A DNA stretch of 35,121 bases from a virus: positions 1 through 35,121 of the IMG/VR virus record IMGVR_UViG_3300044960_000917; one strand, 5' to 3'. The translations under genes were made by a program, and so were the position numbers. Positions 6,114 through 12,161 of this stretch are shown here, one piece after another. The notes beneath the pieces are model-generated. The model saw only the letters and a list, made by a program, of their open reading frames with translations, made no database searches and was not told the origin of the DNA. How positions within the stretch are numbered: the first letter of the stretch is position 1; each line of letters opens with the position of its first letter.

Positions 6114-6133
6114 CAGGGGAGTGAGCAGAATCG

Positions 6134-6658
6134 ATGGCAGACATCGCGCAGGCGGCACCGCAAGACTACGCCCAGTGGAAGCTCAAGGCCGACGCGATCC
6201 GTGACCTCGGCCTCTCCGAGCGCACGATCGAGCGGTTGATCCAGGCGGGCCGGATTCGCACAGCGCAGCGGCGGGTGCCCGGCCGCCGGCCACTGACCGT
6301 GTTGCACCCAGACGATGTGGAGCAGATCCGCCGGGAGATCATTCCCGCACAACCGACCGGACCGCCCTCAGTCCCCGCCGCGCGGCACAGCAACGGCGCG
6401 CCCCTGCCGTCCCTCTCGTTCGAGGCGTTCCAGGCGCTCCTGCGCGGCCCGGCCGTGCCGCTGCACCGGAAGCTGTATCTGACCGTGGCCGAGGCGGTGG
6501 CGTATAGCGGCCTGCCCAAAACGGTCCTCCTGCGTTGGATCCACGCTGGCACCTTGCCAGCCATCCAAGCGGGGGGGTATCGCATCCGCCGCGCTGACCT
6601 CGAACGCCGGAGCGCGGCAGGAGGGGGTGAGTGCACACACGCGCGGCGCCGCGCGTGA
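6134..6658 (+). CDS. Tandem-HTH DNA-binding protein
   Basis: A 174-residue protein with two helix-turn-helix units. The first (about 18-65) reads ADAIRDLGLSERTIERLIQAG then RPLTVLHPDDVEQIR. The second (about 113-155) reads LYLTVAEAVAYSGLPKTVLLRWIHAG then GYRIRRADLE. Both match the MerR/excisionase-like fold, in which a wing follows the recognition helix. A Pro/Ala-rich linker joins them. Two DNA-binding units in one chain suit binding to direct repeats, and phased GCGCCA repeats lie immediately upstream. Likely roles are autoregulation or binding at a replication origin. It is followed by a hairpin and the replication-initiator-like gene. Confidence 0.72.
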   Translation: MADIAQAAPQDYAQWKLKADAIRDLGLSERTIERLIQAGRIRTAQRRVPGRRPLTVLHPDDVEQIRREIIPAQPTGPPSVPAARHSNGAPLPSLSFEAFQALLRGPAVPLHRKLYLTVAEAVAYSGLPKTVLLRWIHAGTLPAIQAGGYRIRRADLERRSAAGGGECTHARRRA

Positions 6659-6679
6659 GCGCGACAGGAAGTCGTCAGC

Positions 6680-6719
6680 AAAAAACCGGCGTGCCGCCGT
6701 TGGGAGGCGCGCACGCCGG
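6680..6719 (-). terminator. GC-rich hairpin with T-tract on the minus strand
   Basis: CCGGCGTGC (6686-6694) pairs perfectly with GCACGCCGG (6711-6719), and inner CGCC/GGCG pairs extend the stem. Six A residues (6680-6685) precede it on the plus strand, so on the minus strand the stem is followed by a T6 tract. That is an intrinsic terminator for leftward transcription. The 149-bp gap 6659-6807 otherwise holds a palindrome, ACCACGTGGT (6735-6744), and no gene. Confidence 0.6.
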
Positions 6720-6807
6720 GAGTGAGACCAACCGACCACGTGGTGGTCATTGACCGCTCTCTCCACTAGTACGCATGTCCGGAGCGTATGCAAGGAGGGA
6801 TGCGCTT

Positions 6808-8127
6808 GTGAGCGTGGAGGCCCCTGTGGGAAGGAGAAAATTTCGCAAGCGCTGGGATTTCTGGTGGACGTATGACGTGACGAGAGCCCTGCGGGGCAAG
6901 CTGGCGCACCAAGCCGTGATGAATTACGTCACGAGCTGCCCCGCCTGCAACGACATCGGGCTCTACGACCTCTCCCTGGCGACGTTATGTCATGACGTCG
7001 GGATCGCCCGCGAAGAGGCGTGGGAGATTTTGGCCGACTTGGCCGACTTGGGGTTCTGCTTCTACGACGGGGATCGGGAGGAGATCTTTATCCCGATCAT
7101 GGCGCGGTGGGAGCATCTGGAAGGGCCGCCGCGGACGTGCCTCCACCCCCGTGATAACAACGTGCGCCACATTCACATGGAGCTGTGGAAGCACAGGGAG
7201 AGCCCCTTCGTGTGGTATTTTTATGAGCTCTACCACGAGGCCTTCTACCTCCCCCGCGAGTGGGCGCACCCGGGGGACTGGCGCCCCCCGGAGTCCCCCG
7301 GCGCCGCGCCCCCCGCGGCGCCGCTGCCAAGAGGCTGTGAAGCCCCTTCCCAAGCCCCTGTGAATGGGATGGAAAGCGGCAGGCAAGACGCGATTCCCCC
7401 CTTGGCCGCCCCTTCACAGCCCCTTGTGGAGCCCCTTGTGAGACAGGAACACGAACACGAGTATGAGAATGAAAATGATACTGACAGTGATCGCACAATT
7501 TTTTCAATGAATGGGAACGGGACAGGGAGCGACAGCGATCACCGCACGCGCCCGCTGCGCCAGGCCGCGGCGTTTCGGCCGACGCGCGCACACTGTCCGC
7601 CACGCCCGCGGCAGTCAGTCGCCGTGGGCGAGCAGTACACCGTGGTGCCTCTGGGGACCGAGGGACCGTGGCCGTCGGTGCAGGCCTTCGTCCATGCGTA
7701 TAATCTCACCATTCCCGAGGAATGGCCGCTGGTCCGGGACCAGGATCTCAGCGCTGAGCTCGTCGAAGCCATTCGCGCCGCCCTGACCCGACACCCGGAC
7801 AAGCGCTTCTGGGACACCGTCTTTCACCAGGTCGAGCTGTCGCTCTACCTGCGCGGGCAAAGCAAGCTCGGCAGGCCGACGAACATGAGACCGGGGATTG
7901 GCTGGCTCGTGGGGTATGGCGTGAGAGACGGGGAAGAGAATGCGATCAAAATCTACCGCGGCGATTACGCCCCGGGCAAACTCAGGCGCGAGAGCGGGGC
8001 GAGGCCGGCCCAGGCCGACAGGTCGGCGTGGTGGGCCATGCGGTGTCCCCACTGCGGGGCCCGATTGCCGCAGCACGGCCACAGGCGAGCGGACAACAGG
8101 CACCTCACGGGAGGAGATGGCGGATGA
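6808..8127 (+). CDS. Replication-initiator-like protein
   Basis: A protein of about 439 residues. The N-terminal 150 residues look like the winged-helix domain of phage replication proteins (O/replisome-organizer type): FWWTYDVTRALRGKLAHQAVMNYV, then GLYDLSLATLCHDVGIAREEAWEILADLADLGFCF. A central low-complexity linker (Pro/Ala-rich, then Glu/Asp/Asn-rich) follows. The C-terminal domain (about 290-400) contains FWDTVFHQVELSLYLRGQ and ends with a CPHCG zinc-ribbon half. GTG 6808 is chosen because AGGAGG (6793-6798) lies 9 nt upstream; the in-frame ATG at 6775 has no ribosome-binding site and sits upstream of that box. Its stop overlaps the ParB-like start (ATGA). Replication is inferred from fold pattern and position. 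Confidence 0.6.
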   Translation: MSVEAPVGRRKFRKRWDFWWTYDVTRALRGKLAHQAVMNYVTSCPACNDIGLYDLSLATLCHDVGIAREEAWEILADLADLGFCFYDGDREEIFIPIMARWEHLEGPPRTCLHPRDNNVRHIHMELWKHRESPFVWYFYELYHEAFYLPREWAHPGDWRPPESPGAAPPAAPLPRGCEAPSQAPVNGMESGRQDAIPPLAAPSQPLVEPLVRQEHEHEYENENDTDSDRTIFSMNGNGTGSDSDHRTRPLRQAAAFRPTRAHCPPRPRQSVAVGEQYTVVPLGTEGPWPSVQAFVHAYNLTIPEEWPLVRDQDLSAELVEAIRAALTRHPDKRFWDTVFHQVELSLYLRGQSKLGRPTNMRPGIGWLVGYGVRDGEENAIKIYRGDYAPGKLRRESGARPAQADRSAWWAMRCPHCGARLPQHGHRRADNRHLTGGDGG

Positions 8128-9758
8128 ACAGCGAATTTCGTATGGTCCGACGCGATCAGCTCTCTGAATCCCCGCTGAACCCACGGCAGCGCTACGATGA
8201 GCAGAAGCTCCAGGAGCTCGCCGACAGTATCAGGCAACAAGGGATCCTGACGCCGCTGCTGGTCCGCCCCTTGGCGACGGCCGCCGGCTGCTACGAGATC
8301 GGCGCCGGCCACCGCCGCTTCCGCGCCGCCGCGCTCGCCGGCGTGGAGCAGATCCCGGTCATCGTCCGCGCGATGGACGACACGGCGTTTCTCGAGCTGC
8401 TCACGATCGAGAACCTCCAACGCGAGGACGTGCACCCCCTCGAGGAAGTGCAGGGCTACCGCACCCTGCTACGCGAGGCCCGCTACGACGTCAAAGACCT
8501 CGCCACCAAAATCGGCAAGTCGCTGAGCTATGTGTATCAGCGCTTGAAGCTCCTCGACCTCATTGCCCCCGCGCAAGAATACTTCCTCGCCGGCGAGCTC
8601 ACGCCGAGCCACGCGATCCTGCTCGCTCGCCTGCAGCCCACAGAGCAGGCGCGGGTGCTCGAGGAGTGCCAGGACACGGAGTGGCACGGTGGCAAGCCGG
8701 AACGGATCGGGTTCTGTTCGGTGCGCGAGATGGCGCGCTATATCGAGCATCACATTCACCTCGACCTGCACGCCGCGCCGTTCAGCGCGAAAGACGAGAC
8801 GTTGCTGCCGGCAGCCGGCTCCTGCCAGGCCTGCCCCAAGCGCACCGGTTTTCTTCCCGAGCTCTTCCCGGATATCGCGAAAAAAGACACCTGCACAGAT
8901 CCGGCTTGTTTTAACGCCAAGCTCGACGCGCACATCGCGCGGAAGAAAAACGAGCTCACCGAACCCTTTCTCGAGCTCGACAGTAACTACGACTACAGCA
9001 AGAGGCGGAAAGACGAGGATCCTTTGCCGCGCAATGCCTGGACGCGGATCGAACGGAAGACAGATCGCTGCGCGCACGCACAGCCGGGGCTGATCGTCGC
9101 CGGCCGCGAGCGCGGCTCGGTCATCGACGTCTGTGCCGAGCCGGCGTGCGCGAAGCACTACCCCTTCTCGAACGAGCGCCACGATGAGCAGTGGAAGGCC
9201 GAGGAAGAGAGGCGCAAGGAGAAACAACGGCGCCAGGCCGAAACCCGCCGGCGCCTCTTCGGTGCCATTAGGGGGAAGGTCACCGCGCCGCTCCCCCGCC
9301 CGGTCCTCGACCTCGTGCTCGCGGAGATCTGGAAAAAAACCTGGAGGGATACCCAGAAGCGGCTCGCGAAACTCTACGCGTGGGAGACCAAGGGGCACAA
9401 GATCGACCTGAATGCGTATGGCACTGAGCAGATCCGGCGCATGACCGAGGACGAACTCGCGCGGTTTCTGGTGGATCTCGTCCTTACGCCGGCGTTGCAC
9501 GTCTCGACCTGGGGCCCCGACACCGCCGAGGTCCTGTCCCAGATGGCGCAACTCTACGGGGTCGAAGGCCTGGGGCGCAAGAAGTCATCCGAGAAAGCAA
9601 CGCGCAAGAAATATCTGGCCCAACTCCCGGATCTGCGGGTCTGTCAAGTCTGCGGCTGCACAGACGCGGACGGCTGCGAGAACGGGTGTTATTGGGTCAA
9701 GCCCGATCTATGTAGTACCTGCGTTGATGCCCCTGTGGAGGCAGAGGAAGCAGTGTAG
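8124..9758 (+). CDS. ParB-like protein with zinc-finger modules
   Basis: A 544-residue protein. Residues 1-110 form a ParB/Spo0J N-terminal domain: SPLNPRQRYDEQKLQELADSI, the CTP-binding box II GAGHRRFRAAA (60-70) and box III ENLQRED (96-102). An HTH domain follows (about 120-175: VKDLATKIGKSLSYVYQRLKLLDL, ELTPSHAILLARL). The rest is atypical, with three Cys clusters at about 234-262 (CQAC, CTDPAC), 316-342 (C, CAEPAC) and 507-533 (CQVCGC, GC, CSTC), the last a common phage zinc finger. A highly charged helix lies at about 355-378. No ParA is encoded in the window. Possible roles are DNA bridging or loading at phage sites, replication, or gene regulation. It is translationally coupled to the initiator-like gene. 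Confidence 0.85.
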   Translation: MNSEFRMVRRDQLSESPLNPRQRYDEQKLQELADSIRQQGILTPLLVRPLATAAGCYEIGAGHRRFRAAALAGVEQIPVIVRAMDDTAFLELLTIENLQREDVHPLEEVQGYRTLLREARYDVKDLATKIGKSLSYVYQRLKLLDLIAPAQEYFLAGELTPSHAILLARLQPTEQARVLEECQDTEWHGGKPERIGFCSVREMARYIEHHIHLDLHAAPFSAKDETLLPAAGSCQACPKRTGFLPELFPDIAKKDTCTDPACFNAKLDAHIARKKNELTEPFLELDSNYDYSKRRKDEDPLPRNAWTRIERKTDRCAHAQPGLIVAGRERGSVIDVCAEPACAKHYPFSNERHDEQWKAEEERRKEKQRRQAETRRRLFGAIRGKVTAPLPRPVLDLVLAEIWKKTWRDTQKRLAKLYAWETKGHKIDLNAYGTEQIRRMTEDELARFLVDLVLTPALHVSTWGPDTAEVLSQMAQLYGVEGLGRKKSSEKATRKKYLAQLPDLRVCQVCGCTDADGCENGCYWVKPDLCSTCVDAPVEAEEAV

Positions 9759-9817
9759 CGAGATTGCAGACGCCTGCAAGAACAGCACGCAGAGAAAAAA
9801 GTAGTGAAAGGTGAAAT

Positions 9818-10252
9818 ATGTTGCCGTATGAGAACAGCACCAGCGGCGACCGTGCGCTCCTCGAAATTCAGAAGCTGTTGCACGGTTTCGGCTGTACGAA
9901 ATTTGGGTCGATGATCGATTGGGAGAAGGGGGAACTCATCGTCCAGTTTGAATGGCGGGGGCGAAAGATTCACCATCTAGAGTACACAGGCGGGTGCCGA
10001 GAGAGTGATGTCGTGAAGGGAGGAACAAGGATGAAGATCATCATCGAAAGCACCGCAAAAATCGTCGAGCTGAACGGCGTCCCGGCGCGGATCTGGGAGG
10101 GCACCACGGAGAGTGGGATCCCGGTGCACGCTTTCATCACGCGGATTGCCGCGCCGGAAACAGCGGACCTGAAGGAGTTCGAGCGCGAGCTGCAGGCCTG
10201 CAGAGCTCCCTCTCTCGACGTACAGGCCTATCCCGTGCGGTTGGTGCTATGA
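9818..10252 (+). CDS. Small early protein, probable fusion of two phage ORFs
   Basis: A 144-residue ORF with a good GAAAGG box. Residues 1-60 (GDRALLEIQKLLHGFGCTKFGSMIDWEKGELIVQFEWRGRK) resemble the opening of a phage protein family that normally continues with a longer helical part; here it stops after about 60 residues. From Met72 (ATG at 10031, with an AGGAAC-type box) the sequence looks like a complete separate small phage protein (NGVPARIWEGTTESGIPV, EFERELQACRAPS). I infer that the second half is an independent gene whose upstream neighbour has been truncated or frameshifted into it. The end overlaps the next ATG. Confidence 0.6.
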   Translation: MLPYENSTSGDRALLEIQKLLHGFGCTKFGSMIDWEKGELIVQFEWRGRKIHHLEYTGGCRESDVVKGGTRMKIIIESTAKIVELNGVPARIWEGTTESGIPVHAFITRIAAPETADLKEFERELQACRAPSLDVQAYPVRLVL

Positions 10253-10476
10253 GAGCGGTAGAGGTCCCGGGCGCCGTCGCGACGCGGCAACTTGACGATG
10301 GTCGCGTTGTGGCATTGTTGCCCCTGACATTTGGCCGGTTGCGGCTCACCGTGGGCTGGGACCTCCTGACCTACGACGACTATTGGTGATTCGAGGACCT
10401 CACGGCCGCGGTCGTGGCCTATGCGAACTTCCCACTTGAGCCGGCCGGCTGGCGACGCGCCGGCGGCGTCGGATAG
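10249..10476 (+). pseudogene. Small phage gene split by an in-frame TGA
   Basis: ATG at 10249 overlaps the previous stop (ATGA) and opens a reading frame of 46 codons ending ...TYDDYW at a TGA (10387-10389). The same frame stays open for 28 more codons (FEDLTAAVVAYANFPLEPAG...) to TAG at 10474-10476, and that extension looks protein-coding. The whole resembles a recurrent small phage protein in which, from memory, the residue after DD-W is Cys. A TGC/TGT to TGA change would explain the break. Other genes here end normally at TGA, so general recoding is unlikely. A nested hairpin (GGTCACG 10476-10482 with CGTGACC 10505-10511) follows. Confidence 0.5.
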
Positions 10477-10533
10477 GTCACGCGTTACGCCGATTCGGCC
10501 GACACGTGACCCATGCTCCCACAGGAGGAAGTC

Positions 10534-10785
10534 ATGGTTGCTATCGATCTGAATCTCGAGGGCGATGGGATCTGGCCGGATCTGCGAGGCAAGCACGTGA
10601 TCCACCTCACCGACGGGAGTACCATCGGCATCGCTGCGTTGCCGGGTGGCATGCGAAGTGGCCGGCCCAGTGTGGCGATACGGATTGACCTGGATGGGCA
10701 GCGCGTGGTGTTTGTCGAGACCAGTCTCCGTCTCTTTCTCGCCGCGGCCGATGCCCTCCGCGCCCGCTACGGGCAGGAACTCTAA
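10534..10785 (+). CDS. Small hypothetical early protein
   Basis: An 83-residue protein with a strong AGGAGGAAGTC box directly upstream; the longer start at 10513 would overlap that box and was rejected. The sequence is a mixed alpha/beta pattern: DGIWPDLRGKHVIHLTDGSTIGIAALPGGM, then SVAIRIDLDGQRVVFVETSLRLFLAAADALRARYG. It resembles small conserved phage early proteins of unknown function that have an 'R..LFL.AAdAL.ArYG' ending. It is followed 3 nt later by a zinc-ribbon gene. Confidence 0.7.
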   Translation: MVAIDLNLEGDGIWPDLRGKHVIHLTDGSTIGIAALPGGMRSGRPSVAIRIDLDGQRVVFVETSLRLFLAAADALRARYGQEL

Positions 10786-10788
10786 GCG

Positions 10789-11037
10789 ATGGCGTATACG
10801 CTGGTGACCAAAGACGGAGTGACGGGGATCCGCTGCCTGACCTGCGGCCGGACGAGCTATCACCCGGAAGATGTCAGGCACAAATATTGTGGCCACTGCC
10901 ACATCTTTCATGATAAGGACAGAGCACCCAAGGGCTACGGGTTTTTCTGCGTGTGGTGCCGGACCCCGTTACCCGACCCGCCACAAGACCCGCCATTATG
11001 TGACCAGTGCAAGCCGCTCGTACACAAGGAGACCTGA
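10789..11037 (+). CDS. Small double zinc-ribbon protein
   Basis: An 82-residue protein with two zinc-ribbon-like units. The first uses IRCLTCGRTSYHPEDV with KYCGHCHIFH (CxxC...CxxC); the second uses FFCVWCRTPLP with PLCDQCKPL. The opening (MAYTLVTKDG..IRCLTCG, HRYCGHCHxFH-like) is a form I recognise as frequent in small phage and bacterial ORFs of unknown function. The stop overlaps the next start (TGATG), implying coupled translation. Confidence 0.75.
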   Translation: MAYTLVTKDGVTGIRCLTCGRTSYHPEDVRHKYCGHCHIFHDKDRAPKGYGFFCVWCRTPLPDPPQDPPLCDQCKPLVHKET

Positions 11038-11396
11038 TGCCTACCCCCCAACGTGGCCAACGACCGAGTCTGTCGCCGGCGCCCTCTGCCCCTGCGCAAC
11101 GCCCGTGCAAGTTGTGTGGCGCCCCGCTGATCTTTGCGCGCAGCGAGAATGGCGTGGTGGTACCGCTCGATCGGAAAGCGCCCGTCTACCGTGTCACCCG
11201 CGAGGGGACGGGGCAATTCCGTGCCGTGCGCGACGTGACCAGCCTCGTCTCGCACTTCTGCACCTGCCCGAAGGCCAATGAGGTCAAGCGGCCAGGCCAG
11301 CAGCAGCGCCAAGCTCCGCCCACGCAAGCCTCGCCTGGTCAGCGCCCGGCCGGCAAAGGGCCACCGAAAGAATACGGCAGAAGATACCGACGATGA
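11037..11396 (+). CDS. Zinc-finger-like hypothetical protein
   Basis: A 119-residue protein. A CKLCGAPLIFARSENGVVVPLD unit and a later HFCTCPKA supply a CxxC...HxCxC metal site (about residues 24-80). The N-terminus is Pro/Ser-rich, and the C-terminus is Gln/Lys/Arg/Pro-rich and basic, so nucleic-acid binding is plausible. It is coupled to the preceding gene by a TGATG overlap. The reading frame remains open past its TGA for 43 codons to 11528, and the extension contains protein-like sequence (AKILIFYGKTEKDMEKELRA). Confidence 0.65.
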   Translation: MPTPQRGQRPSLSPAPSAPAQRPCKLCGAPLIFARSENGVVVPLDRKAPVYRVTREGTGQFRAVRDVTSLVSHFCTCPKANEVKRPGQQQRQAPPTQASPGQRPAGKGPPKEYGRRYRR

Positions 11397-11453
11397 GCAC
11401 GCCACCGCTGGAATGCCAAGATCCTCATCTTCTATGGCAAGACGGAGAAAGAT

Positions 11454-11528
11454 ATGGAGAAGGAATTACGTGCCCATGGCCTTATCTCCAATAAAACTGA
11501 GATCCATATTGACCCGAAGCTGAAGTAA
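11454..11528 (+). CDS. Possible 24-residue microprotein
   Basis: An ATG preceded by GGAG at 6-nt spacing opens a 24-residue, charged ORF (MEKELRAHGLISNKTEIHID...). It lies in the same frame as, and downstream of, the zinc-finger gene ending at 11396, so it may instead be the tail of that gene beyond a stop mutation. Support is weak. Confidence 0.3.
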   Translation: MEKELRAHGLISNKTEIHIDPKLK

Positions 11529-11831
11529 TACGGTGCGGATACAACGGGTGAAAGCGGCTCTGAGCGAGGAGAAGAGCGGGAATAAGCCTGCGGATCCACG
11601 TCGCTACTCTCCATGCTGCGCAACACACCACGCTGAGCCCGGATGAAAAGTGCATTATTGTTTAGCTGAAGCAAAAATGAATGGCAATTCACTAAAAAGA
11701 CAGGAAAAGCCTTGCAAAATCAAAAGCTTATGCGTTTGGGTCCTTCTGCCCGATTCAAGGCGCGCCGGTGGCAAATTGGAAAGAAGGAGGGAAAGTAGCG
11801 CGCCGATTTTTTTGAGGTAAGTCGAGCACTT
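11529..11831. other. 303-bp gap before the terminase genes
   Basis: No standard gene is seen. A 42-codon open stretch without an ATG start (from about 11669 to the TAG at 11795-11797) encodes a Lys/Arg-rich, protein-like peptide containing MRLGPSARFKARRWQ. It has a possible TTG start at 11713 and a late ATG at 11730, and could be a gene remnant or a basic microprotein. At its end GGCGCGC (11759-11765) can pair with GCGCGCC (11798-11804), followed by T7 (11807-11813), a weak long-loop terminator or attenuator. A GAGGTAAG box near 11814 serves the small terminase gene. Confidence 0.45.
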
Positions 11832-12161
11832 ATGCCAACGGTCTCGAAAGCGGTCAAGGCCACCACGACGAAGATCACCGAGGAGCGTCTCAAACGGCTG
11901 CGACACCAGAATGCTAAGTTGTCCATCGAGGTGAAGAGGCTGCGCGGCCAGCTGGCGCCGGTGGAAGAGGTCAAGCGTGCGGTCCTCGCTGCGAACACGG
12001 TCGTCAAGCAGCGGTTGCTCGCGCTCCCTTCCAAGCTGGCACTGCAGCTGTCGTTATTGACGAACCCGGCAGAAATCGAGGCGCTGCTCAGGGAGCAACT
12101 CACGGACACTATCAATGAACTCGCCTATGAACAGGAACGGGCAGGGCAAAACGCAGCGTGA
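11832..12161 (+). CDS. Terminase small subunit (putative)
   Basis: A 109-residue protein directly upstream of the large terminase and overlapping it by 47 nt. It has a basic N-terminus, a coiled-coil stretch (EERLKRLRHQNAKLSIEVKRLRGQLAPVEEVKRAV), then VVKQRLLALPSKLALQL and a C-terminal helical part with a LREQL element. This layout, a long helix plus the 'v..rllalP.klA..l' element, is typical of Nu1/TerS-like subunits of lambda-type phages that recognise the packaging site. The usual N-terminal winged helix is reduced or missing, so DNA binding may rely on the basic N-terminus. A GAGGTAAG box precedes the ATG. Confidence 0.75.
   Translation: MPTVSKAVKATTTKITEERLKRLRHQNAKLSIEVKRLRGQLAPVEEVKRAVLAANTVVKQRLLALPSKLALQLSLLTNPAEIEALLREQLTDTINELAYEQERAGQNAA

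Noticed and set aside
8469-9551. Minus-strand 360-codon ORF opposite the ParB-like gene
   Set aside because: No motif or ribosome-binding site was seen, and it mirrors codon bias of a clear ParB-like gene.
10387-10420. Selenocysteine codon with SECIS element
   Set aside because: Only a small generic GC hairpin follows. No selenoprotein family resembles this small protein, and a point mutation is simpler.
10387-11396. Genome-wide TGA reassignment, suggested by two in-frame TGA codons followed by coding-like sequence
   Set aside because: Many well-supported genes end in TGA within ATGA or TGATG overlaps (e.g. 8125-8127, 29312-29314, 34616-34618), so TGA works as a normal stop here.
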